Positions 1 through 4,650 of a stretch of DNA of 6,161 nt are shown here, one piece after another. Location: assembly GCA_002455335.1 (NCBI GenBank), contig DKKP01000050.1, positions 4,034 through 10,194 on the forward strand, given 5' to 3'. The position numbers and the translations under genes were made by a program. Numbering within the stretch: position 1 is the first letter of the stretch; each line of letters opens with the position of its first letter. A model generated the notes under the pieces. The model saw nothing but the letters and a program-made list of their open reading frames with translations, was not told the origin of the DNA and searched no databases. The DNA comes from Anaerolineales bacterium UBA6663 (GTDB taxonomy: Bacteria; Chloroflexota; Anaerolineae; Anaerolineales; UBA6663).

Positions 1-293
1 GCCATATCCCCAACCCCGATACGCCGGATGCCGTATTGGCCGGCCCAGCCTGGGTCGCGTCGGCCGCGGCCGATGGCAAAGGCGTCGCCGCCCATGCCGA
101 CGAGCGCTTCACATCCGGCGACTACACGGGCCAGGCGACAAGCGCCGCAGCCTATCTCTACGAGAGCATCGTCAACCCTGGCGCCTATGTCGTGCCAGCG
201 TACGTTGCGGGTGTGATGCCGCCGACTTACGCCAGCACCCTCACCGAGCAGAACCTGGCCGACATCATCGCTTATCTGCAGACCGTCGAGTAG
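1..293 (+). CDS. C-type cytochrome, C-terminal part (5' truncated by window)
   Basis: The reading frame is open from base 3 to a TAG at 291-293, giving 96 visible residues; the start and any CxxCH heme-attachment motif lie upstream of the window. The visible part has the pattern of small respiratory cytochrome c domains: a 'GPAW' segment, then '[14 protein letters not shown]', then 'GVMPPTYAS' and a final amphipathic helix '[17 protein letters not shown]'. The Met of GVMPP (codon 216-218) is the expected distal axial heme ligand. This C-terminal arrangement resembles monoheme cytochrome c domains and those fused to cytochrome oxidase subunit II, so it could be a free electron carrier or the tail of a larger oxidase or reductase subunit. 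It would act on the outer face of the membrane. It is followed 15 bases later by a strong hairpin, so it probably ends its transcription unit. The family is fairly sure; the exact protein is not. Confidence 0.8.
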   Translation, partial: HIPNPDTPDAVLAGPAWVASAAADGKGVAAHADERFTSGDYTGQATSAAAYLYESIVNPGAYVVPAYVAGVMPPTYASTLTEQNLADIIAYLQTVE

Positions 294-308
294 CCCATTC
301 GTTACGCT

Positions 309-351
309 GAAACAAAGACGGGCCGCCCTCGAGGCGGCCCGTCTTCGTTTC
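309..351. terminator. Bidirectional intrinsic terminator between convergent genes
   Basis: A near-perfect inverted repeat: arms 315-327 (AAGACGGGCCGCC with flanking A) and 333-345, loop CTCGA at 328-332. After one A/C mismatch (314/346) five further pairs extend the stem to 309-351. The GC core is flanked by A-rich sequence on the left and T-rich sequence (TCTTCGTTT) on the right, so either strand gives a hairpin followed by U-rich RNA. It sits between the cytochrome stop (293) and the stop of the oppositely oriented LysM gene (367), where a shared terminator is expected. Confidence 0.85.
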
Positions 352-366
352 TGAGATCGTCGTCGA

Positions 367-1053
367 TCAGGGCAGGGTCGCTGTCGAGTTCCAGAACCAG
401 TTGTAGCTGTAGTACCCGCCCGGGCCATCGAGCCGGATCGCGATCAGGCTGGCGCCCTTGAACTCGGCCGGGATGTTGAAGGTGCCGGCCACGCTGCCGT
501 CGGCGTTTGTGGTGACCGTGCCGGCCTGCGGGCCGTTGACGGCCAGCGTGCCGTACGTGCCCATGCGCACGGTGAACGTCGCCGACGGGGGGAAGTTCAC
601 GCCGGCCACAGTGACGCTCGTGTCGCGGGTCACGGCCTTGATGGTAAAAGTTGGGATCTTGATCGGCACAGGCGTCGCGGTGGGTGGCGCCGCGGTCGGG
701 GTTGGTCCACCGGGCGTCGCTGTGGCCACCGGGCGCGTGGGCGTGACCGTCGGGGCCGGCAGTGCGGCTGTGGGCGTAGCGGCTCCGGGTGTGGTCGCCA
801 CTGGGATGCACAGGGTCTGGCCGACGAGGATGCGATTGGGGTCGGTCAGGTTGTTGGCCTGGGCGATCATGGGCCAGGTCACCGGCTTGAATTGGAGCGA
901 GATGGTGTAGAGGGTGTCGCCCGGCTTGACCGTGTAAGTAGCGGCGCAGTTTTGCTGTGCCAGGGCCAGGCTCGGGCCAAGCGGGAAGAGGGCCACCAGG
1001 CCCAGCGCCGCGGCGCTCAATAGGGCTAAGATGGCGGTCGTCCACTTCTGCAT
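367..1053 (-). CDS. Secreted LysM-domain protein with Thr/Pro linker and C-terminal beta domain
   Basis: 228 aa. An N-terminal signal peptide (residues about 1-32: K3, hydrophobic 7-25, then 'SLALA' with likely cleavage before Q33) sends it out of the cell. Residues 40-84 are one LysM domain ('YTVKPGDTLYTISLQF' to 'GQTLCIP'), a fold that binds peptidoglycan or other N-acetylglucosamine polymers. C36 and C82 flank it and could form a disulfide. Residues 86-130 are a low-complexity Thr/Pro/Ala linker typical of extracellular proteins. Residues 133-228 look like an all-beta, Ig-like domain ending in 'GYYSYNWFWN', a tail I associate with secreted Chloroflexota proteins. No catalytic domain is visible, so a wall-binding or surface role is inferred. 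The ATG at 1053 was chosen because AAAGGAGG (1059-1066) lies 5 nt upstream and the signal peptide begins there; an in-frame start at 1134 has no such support. It is monocistronic, ending at the terminator at 309-351. Confidence 0.85.
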   Translation of the reverse strand: MQKWTTAILALLSAAALGLVALFPLGPSLALAQQNCAATYTVKPGDTLYTISLQFKPVTWPMIAQANNLTDPNRILVGQTLCIPVATTPGAATPTAALPAPTVTPTRPVATATPGGPTPTAAPPTATPVPIKIPTFTIKAVTRDTSVTVAGVNFPPSATFTVRMGTYGTLAVNGPQAGTVTTNADGSVAGTFNIPAEFKGASLIAIRLDGPGGYYSYNWFWNSTATLP

Positions 1054-1211
1054 AAGAACCTCCTTTAGGAATCTGCCGCGGGGGCGGCAAGCATACCCAA
1101 TCAGACGCATCACCCGGTTCGGGTGTTCCGTCAACTTCGGTTCGGCAGAATGTGATCAGAGGAACCGCGACCCGGACCGATATCGTCGGGGTCGACGAGC
1201 GCGACAACGTA
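1054..1211 (-). promoter_or_regulatory. Long, potentially structured 5' leader of the LysM gene
   Basis: About 158 nt lie between the proposed transcription start (near 1211) and the ATG at 1053, and no gene is seen in it. Two clear hairpins are present: arms 1111-1116/1120-1125 (CACCCG/CGGGTG, 3-nt loop) and arms 1074-1079/1084-1089 (TGCCGC/GCGGCA, 4-nt loop). The second ends 7 nt before the Shine-Dalgarno sequence at 1059-1066. Such placement could tune ribosome access or mRNA stability. I could not match it to a known riboswitch class. Confidence 0.35.
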
Positions 1212-1217
1212 GAAACA

Positions 1218-1243
1218 AGTATATCAGGTTGATAGTATGTCAA
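1218..1243 (-). promoter_or_regulatory. Putative extended -10 promoter for the LysM gene
   Basis: Reading the minus strand, a consensus -35 hexamer TTGACA (1238-1243) is followed after 14 nt by TATACT (1218-1223), which is preceded by TG-A, giving the extended -10 form TGnTATACT. The 14-nt spacer is shorter than the usual 16-18, but extended -10 promoters depend less on the -35 box. Transcription would start near 1211 and run into the LysM gene at 1053. No better promoter was found closer to the gene. Confidence 0.5.
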
Positions 1244-1247
1244 CCTG
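1225..1247. promoter_or_regulatory. Perfect 8-bp-arm inverted repeat overlapping the promoter; candidate operator
   Basis: CAGGTTGA (1225-1232) and TCAACCTG (1240-1247) are exact reverse complements separated by 7 nt. The repeat covers the -35 hexamer and the spacer and touches the TG of the extended -10 element of the LysM promoter. That is where a dimeric repressor would block RNA polymerase. As RNA it would be only a weak hairpin without a U-tract, so a DNA-binding site is the better reading. The regulator is unknown. Confidence 0.45.
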
Positions 1248-1306
1248 TGATCGCACGAAGAAGGCCGAAGGTTGATCAACCTTCGGCCTTCTTCGTGCGA
1301 TCGCAG
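1245..1306. terminator. 54-bp perfect palindrome (62 bp with one mismatch), likely operon terminator
   Basis: Bases 1249-1302 are a perfect palindrome centred on GATC (1274-1277), 27 bp per arm with no spacer. With one mismatch (1248/1303) pairing continues to 1245-1306. It begins 17 bases past the TAG of the last gene of the minus-strand glpA/sdh-like operon (1320). On the minus strand the inner hairpin (AAGAAGGCCGAAGG, loop TTGATCAA, CCTTCGGCCTTCTT) resembles an intrinsic terminator with a short U-rich edge. A termination role fits the position; the unusual length suggests mRNA 3'-end protection as well. Confidence 0.7.
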
Positions 1307-1319
1307 TTCCTCTCCCGGC

Positions 1320-1706
1320 CTAAGCCGCGCTCACGATCGCGTACGTGAGCCAGGCGCCGTAGGCCACCGAGGCGATCCCCACGACCCACAGGATCGGGTC
1401 GATCAGTCGCGCGAGGCGCGGGGCGGGGCCGAGGTCGATGAGGATGGCGCGCACGCCAAGCAGGGCGTGGCTGACCACGCTGATCAGGAACAACAGCTCG
1501 ATCGGCCAGACGATCGGGTTGCTCAAGTACGACTGAACCTGATCGAAGCCGCGTAGACCGCCTTCGACCATGAAGTGCTGGGCGATCATGTGCAGGCCGG
1601 CCAGCGGGATCAGGGCCGCGCCTGTGACGACCTGCCAGATCCAGCCGAGCGTGCCAATCGCGCTGCGGGGCTGAGCCGGGGTGTTGACTGTGGCTGTGGT
1701 TTGCAT
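1320..1706 (-). CDS. sdhD: SdhD-type membrane anchor subunit of a succinate dehydrogenase-like complex
   Basis: 128 aa with three predicted membrane helices (about 23-44, 66-90, 104-125), the size and topology of small SDH/fumarate reductase anchor subunits. The motif at 80-93 'HALLGVRAILIDLG' matches the H-x3-G-x-R-x4-D pattern of SDH cytochrome b subunits, where the His ligates heme b. H39 and H44 in helix 1 are further candidate ligands. It would sit in the cytoplasmic membrane and help form the quinone site. Two ATGs are adjacent (1707-1709 and 1704-1706). The second is preferred because GGAGG (1712-1716) is then 5 nt away rather than 2. It starts 14 nt after the sdhC-like stop and ends the operon just before the long palindrome. 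SdhC and SdhD labels are hard to separate from sequence alone, so the letter is tentative; the family is secure. Confidence 0.8.
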   Translation of the reverse strand: MQTTATVNTPAQPRSAIGTLGWIWQVVTGAALIPLAGLHMIAQHFMVEGGLRGFDQVQSYLSNPIVWPIELLFLISVVSHALLGVRAILIDLGPAPRLARLIDPILWVVGIASVAYGAWLTYAIVSAA

Positions 1707-1720
1707 CATGTCCTCCCGGC

Positions 1721-2116
1721 CTAGAGCGTGAAGATCAGGTAGGTGCTGATCGCCAGCAGCAACGCGCCGACGGCCATCAGGCCGTAGAAGAACGTCTTTT
1801 GCTGACGGACGCCAATGCCAAAACCGTTGAGCGCGACCCGAAAGCCGTTTAGGCCGTGGATGATCAGCCCGGCGAAGAGCACGACGTCGAAGGCCAGGAC
1901 GAGCGGCGAATGAGCCAGCTCGACAAAGCCATCCCACGCGGCGCGGCCCATGAAGAGCTGGCTGAGCATGACGAAGTGCAGGTACAGGTACACCACAAGC
2001 CCGATCCCGGTCAGGCGGTTGAGCGCAAAGGCCCACATCCCGGTGCGGCGGCCGCGGATGTCGATCCACTGCCAGGGTTTGCGCGGGCGCGCGCGGTTGG
2101 TGGAATGCAGACTCAT
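1721..2116 (-). CDS. sdhC: SdhC-type cytochrome b556 membrane subunit
   Basis: 131 aa. A polar N-terminus (1-26, rich in Arg) is followed by three membrane helices (about 36-56, 71-93, 108-130). The segment 33-48 'NRLTGIGLVVYLYLHF' is the classic SdhC 'R-x-T-G...H' signature, and 87-97 'HGLNGFRVALN' matches the H-x3-G-x-R heme-ligand motif, with H87 the likely heme b ligand; H47 is also well placed. The product would anchor the Fe-S subunit to the membrane and, with the SdhD-like partner, pass electrons to quinone. AAGGAG (2123-2128) lies 6 nt before the ATG, the same Shine-Dalgarno core as the first gene of the operon. It lies 34 nt after the sdhB-like stop and 14 nt before the sdhD-like start, so the genes are surely co-transcribed. 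Confidence 0.85.
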   Translation of the reverse strand: MSLHSTNRARPRKPWQWIDIRGRRTGMWAFALNRLTGIGLVVYLYLHFVMLSQLFMGRAAWDGFVELAHSPLVLAFDVVLFAGLIIHGLNGFRVALNGFGIGVRQQKTFFYGLMAVGALLLAISTYLIFTL

Positions 2117-2150
2117 GGCGCTCTCCTTGGGATCAGCGTGTCTCGTGAAC

Positions 2151-2900
2151 TCAGCGGCCGCCGCCGAACAGGGCCGCGACCTTGCGCTGGATCAGCGCGC
2201 GGCGCAGATCCATGATCGCCTCGGCGGGATCGAACTCCTGCGGGCAGGCCTCGCTGCACTCATAAGCGCCATGGCATTGCCAGACGCCGCCGTCGCGGTC
2301 GGCCAGGTCGAGCAGCGCCGCGCGCTCTGTCGCATTTGTCGATTTTTCCCAGGCGCGGTGCACGGCCGCAAGGCCCGCCGGGCCAAAGAAGCCGTCGGTG
2401 GCCGATAGGGTCGGGCACGCGCTCAGACAGATGCCGCACTCGACGCAGTTCTCGAAGCGGTTGTAGTGCCGGCGCTCGAGCTTGCCATCCGATTGGAGCA
2501 GCTCGCTGGGCTGGAACGGATGTCCGTCGATCGTTTCTTCGGCGTCGCGCGTGATCACCATGCCGGCCGCGGCCTGGCGCTGGAAGAAGGCCGAGACGTC
2601 GACGACAAGGTCGCCGACCACGGGAAAGTTGCGTAGCGGCTCGATGACCAGGTCGGTGCTCTTGCAGGCCGTCAACGGCACGATGCAGGGCAGCACCTCT
2701 TTGCCGTCGACGCGCACGGCACAGGTGCCGCACGAAGCGTGATGGCAGGCGTGCCGGTACATCAGGTTCTGATCCTGCCGCCAGCAGGCCTCGATCACGT
2801 CGATGACGTTTGCGTCATCAGGGACCTCGACGTCGAAGTGGTCGTAACGGGCCTGGGTGTCGGGGCGTTGGCGCAGCACGCGCACATGGAGTTTCGGCAT
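2151..2900 (-). CDS. sdhB: SdhB-type iron-sulfur subunit (2Fe-2S, 4Fe-4S, 3Fe-4S)
   Basis: 249 aa, the normal length for SDH/fumarate reductase iron-sulfur subunits. The N-terminal ferredoxin domain carries the [2Fe-2S] ligands C52, C57, C60 and C72 ('CHHASCGTC' ... C). The C-terminal helical domain has C152-x2-C155-x2-C158-x3-C162-P for [4Fe-4S] and C209-x5-C215-x3-C219-P for the other cluster, where the second ligand spacing matches the usual [3Fe-4S] site. It forms the electron wire from a flavoprotein to the membrane quinone site on the cytoplasmic side. The ATG at 2900 is chosen because GGAG lies 6 nt upstream (2907-2910) and the protein then begins like other SdhBs. An in-frame GTG at 2945 falls inside a hairpin and would add 15 unlike residues. 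What is odd is its partner: the flavoprotein gene before it is GlpA-like, not SdhA. Confidence 0.92.
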   Translation of the reverse strand: MPKLHVRVLRQRPDTQARYDHFDVEVPDDANVIDVIEACWRQDQNLMYRHACHHASCGTCAVRVDGKEVLPCIVPLTACKSTDLVIEPLRNFPVVGDLVVDVSAFFQRQAAAGMVITRDAEETIDGHPFQPSELLQSDGKLERRHYNRFENCVECGICLSACPTLSATDGFFGPAGLAAVHRAWEKSTNATERAALLDLADRDGGVWQCHGAYECSEACPQEFDPAEAIMDLRRALIQRKVAALFGGGR

Positions 2901-2927
2901 GGATGGCTCCAAATAGGATGATCCGGC

Positions 2928-2955
2928 GGCGGGCCGCGTCTCCACGCGGTCCGCC
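2928..2955 (-). other. Intercistronic hairpin between the glpA-like and sdhB-like genes
   Basis: In the 61-nt gap between the two genes, the minus-strand RNA can form GGCGG-A-CCGCGT, loop GGAG, ACGCGG-C-CCGCC: 11 G/C-rich pairs with one A/C mismatch. It has no U-tract, so it is not a standard terminator. It could act as an RNA processing or stability element that sets different amounts of the FAD subunit and the Fe-S/membrane subunits. The role is inferred. Confidence 0.45.
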
Positions 2956-2961
2956 TTGTCT

Positions 2962-4119
2962 CTACGCGTAAAACAACCGGTATGACAGCAACTGCGTCGT
3001 TCGCGTCTGGCAGGCGACCGAGAGACCGAGCTTGCGCGTCACCAGGTCGCCGAGCTTCTCGGCCATCCCGCGCGCTGTCGTCGTCTTGCCGCCCGAGATC
3101 GAGACAAAGCCTTCGACACCGTCGCGCTTGTGGTCGAAGCATTCGAAGGTCCGGCTGACATCACGCTCGTCTTCGTTGGCGCGTTTGATCAACGGCCGGG
3201 CCGCCGCCCCGACGCCGCGCGTGGTCACCGTCGCGATCTCGGGGATCAGTTCGATGCCCTTGTGCAGCATCTTCTGGATGTGCTCCGGCGGGATGTCGAT
3301 CGCATCCGGGTCGGTCACTGTCCACGAGGTCGTGCCGATGATCGACGTGGTGCGTTGCGGCACGACGATGTCGCCGTCGGAGGGTTTATCGAGCCGGTTG
3401 ACGACCATATTGTTCATGCGCCGCCCGACCGTCACCATGATGCCGGCCGTTGGCTGCACGGGCACCTCGATGCCGCCGAAGCCCGCGACCTCTCCGGCCC
3501 ATGGCCCGGCCGCGTTGACCACGAGGTCGCAGCCGATCGTGTCGGTCTTGCCGGTGACTCGATCGAGCACCTTGACGCCCGTCACCGAGCCGTTCTGGCG
3601 GACCAGTTCGACGACCTCGGTGTACGAGCGGCAGACGGCGCCGTTGCTACGGGCCGTCGCCAGGAACGCCATCGAGAAACGCCAGGGCTCGAACACGCCA
3701 TCGGGGACCTGCACCGCGGCCAGCAGCTTCGGGTTGAGCAGCGGCTCGCGCGCCAGCGCCTGGGCCGGGGTGAGCTCGCGATACGGGATGTGGCAGGCCT
3801 CGCAGCCGGCGATGAAGCGCGCCTTGAAGCCGAGATCCTCCTCGGTCAACGCCACAAACAGGCCGTCATTGAGCTCGAGCGCATCGGGCATGATCTTGCG
3901 CAGGAGCAGGTTCTCGTCGATGCATTCGATGGCCGACTCCTGGTCGGTGACGGCATAGCGCCCGCCCGAATGCAGCAGACAGTGATTGCGGCCGGTTGTG
4001 GCGTTCGAGAACTCGCCGCGCTCGACCACGGTCACACGCAGACCGCGCAGCGCGAGATCATGAGCGCAGGCCGCGCCGGTCGATCCGGCGCCGACGATGA
4101 CGACATGCGGTGCGGGCAT
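2962..4119 (-). CDS. glpA: GlpA-like FAD-dependent glycerol-3-phosphate dehydrogenase, catalytic domain only
   Basis: 385 aa of the DAO (FAD-dependent oxidoreductase) superfamily. The Rossmann FAD motif is G10-x-G12-x2-G15 with acidic E33 at the end of strand 2. From memory it aligns along its whole length with E. coli GlpA: 'TGRNHCLLHSGGRYAVTD' (42-59), 'VPDGVFEP' (138-145), 'VVNAAGPWA' (200-208), 'NRLDKPSDGDIVVP' (241-254), 'IIGTTSW' (260-266), 'ARPL' (307-310) and 'SGGKTTTAR' (342-350). R54, R308 and K345 match substrate-contacting positions known in the related GlpD. The expected reaction is sn-glycerol-3-phosphate to dihydroxyacetone phosphate with electrons leaving through FADH2. GlpA proteins are usually about 540 aa, with a C-terminal cysteine-rich domain; this one stops right after the catalytic domain. 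Start: ATG at 4119 with AAGGAG (4125-4130) 5 nt upstream. It is the first gene of the operon, in the place where sdhA is expected. A related hydroxyacid dehydrogenase is a less likely alternative. Confidence 0.85.
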   Translation of the reverse strand: MPAPHVVIVGAGSTGAACAHDLALRGLRVTVVERGEFSNATTGRNHCLLHSGGRYAVTDQESAIECIDENLLLRKIMPDALELNDGLFVALTEEDLGFKARFIAGCEACHIPYRELTPAQALAREPLLNPKLLAAVQVPDGVFEPWRFSMAFLATARSNGAVCRSYTEVVELVRQNGSVTGVKVLDRVTGKTDTIGCDLVVNAAGPWAGEVAGFGGIEVPVQPTAGIMVTVGRRMNNMVVNRLDKPSDGDIVVPQRTTSIIGTTSWTVTDPDAIDIPPEHIQKMLHKGIELIPEIATVTTRGVGAAARPLIKRANEDERDVSRTFECFDHKRDGVEGFVSISGGKTTTARGMAEKLGDLVTRKLGLSVACQTRTTQLLSYRLFYA

Positions 4120-4301
4120 GGGCTCTCCTTGGCTGCGTCGCAGCACAGCGGTGCGAACAGGGCGGCCAGATCCGGCCCCTGAGGAGCCTCGATCGACGTA
4201 CGCATTGGCCGACAGCCCTGGGTGGAAACAGATCGATTTTCGGCGAGTTCGGGCTAGATTCGGAGTGGTAGAGGTGCGTTTTTTCGCGGGAGGATTGTCA
4301 C

Positions 4302-4311
4302 ACCTTAAGGT
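4302..4311. repeat. Palindrome ACCTTAAGGT, candidate operator
   Basis: A 10-bp perfect palindrome about 180 bp upstream of the glpA-like start. Complementary trinucleotides CAC and GTG flank it, one of them offset by a single base, giving a near-symmetric site of about 17 bp (4299-4315). Size and location would fit a dimeric regulator of the glpA-like operon. A 10-bp palindrome can also arise by chance, so confidence is low. Confidence 0.25.
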
Positions 4312-4337
4312 TGTGCGGCTCACCAAAATGGGGTGGT

Positions 4338-4366
4338 TGTACGCCATCGGTGAATGGGCGCGTACA
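4338..4366. repeat. Inverted repeat TGTACGC-N15-GCGTACA
   Basis: Two exact 7-bp arms (4338-4344 and 4360-4366) with centres 22 bp apart, about two helical turns, so a dimer could contact both on one DNA face. It lies in the middle of the divergent region between the glpA-like operon and the permease gene and could serve either. No U-tract follows, so it is not a terminator. Confidence 0.3.
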
Positions 4367-4467
4367 CCGAGGCTGCGCGAAACTGGGTGATTCGGAGCGT
4401 CGCCCGCATGCCGGTCCGCACGTCAGGCCGGTGACATTTAGCATCCGATTTTCCTGCGCCCCGACGA

Positions 4468-4495
4468 TTGACAGGGCCGGCCCGGTCGTTATTCT
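4468..4495 (+). promoter_or_regulatory. Sigma70-type promoter for the NCS2 permease gene
   Basis: A consensus -35 hexamer TTGACA (4468-4473) and a -10 hexamer TATTCT (4490-4495, TAT-T matching at four key positions) are separated by 16 nt. Transcription would start near 4502, leaving a leader of about 150 nt before the ATG at 4651. It is the only good promoter-like pair on the plus strand in this intergenic region. Confidence 0.65.
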
Positions 4496-4501
4496 GGTTC
4501 C

Positions 4502-4650
4502 AATCCGCAAACCGTCTCCACAACACACCGCCGCGTCGCGGTGATGACACAGGGTGTTGGGCGTCGCGTGGCCACCGGGCAACGCGGCGGTCGACGGCTG
4601 CGGGTTGGCTTCATCATCATCATTTTGTTGTTCAGCAAAGGAGCATCGCT
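4502..4650 (+). promoter_or_regulatory. Leader of the permease mRNA with two mutually exclusive pairings
   Basis: No gene is seen in this 149-nt stretch. A local hairpin can form between CACCGC (4526-4531) and GCGGTG (4538-4543). Alternatively the ten bases 4527-4536 are perfectly complementary to 4582-4591, and the two structures exclude each other. A (CAT)4-like run (4611-4623) and AT-rich sequence precede the Shine-Dalgarno AAAGGAG (4638-4644), which should keep the start site unstructured. Alternative pairing could mean leader-based control, but in GC-rich DNA such complementarity may be fortuitous. I recognise no known riboswitch. Confidence 0.3.

Larger units (their letters stand above)
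4120..4467. other. Divergent intergenic region upstream of the glpA-like gene; no gene seen
   Basis: Apart from the glpA-like ribosome binding site (4125-4130), I see no coding region, tRNA or convincing promoter for the minus-strand operon here. Two inverted repeats stand out: ACCTTAAGGT (4302-4311), flanked imperfectly by CAC/GTG, and TGTACGC (4338-4344) with GCGTACA (4360-4366). A T-run at 4279-4284 lies nearby. These are candidate operators for the divergent promoters, but nothing identifies the regulator. Confidence 0.35.

Noticed and set aside
1225..1247. Reading the inverted repeat as a terminator hairpin
   Set aside because: An 8-bp A/T-containing stem without a U-tract, located over a promoter-like sequence, fits an operator better.
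302..1279. Long minus-strand frame across the LysM gene and its leader
   Set aside because: It runs through the terminator hairpins and is a frame-shifted shadow of the LysM gene, whose signal peptide and LysM motif are clear in the real frame.
1707..2069. In-frame upstream extension of the SdhD-like gene to 2069
   Set aside because: It overlaps the SdhC-like gene in another frame and reads as a low-complexity Arg/Pro/Ala shadow; the ATG at 1704-1706 has the ribosome binding site.
2901..2945. GTG start at 2945 for the SdhB-like gene
   Set aside because: It lies within the intercistronic hairpin, lacks a spaced Shine-Dalgarno sequence, and adds 15 residues unlike SdhB; the ATG at 2900 has GGAG 6 nt upstream.
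3130..4182. 350-codon plus-strand open frame opposite the glpA-like gene
   Set aside because: The GlpA motifs on the other strand explain this DNA; the antisense product is Arg/Asp/His-rich without domains.
4468..4650. N-terminal extension of the permease containing four His codons
   Set aside because: The open frame begins at the -35 hexamer, upstream of the likely transcription start; the His run comes from the CAT repeat in the leader.
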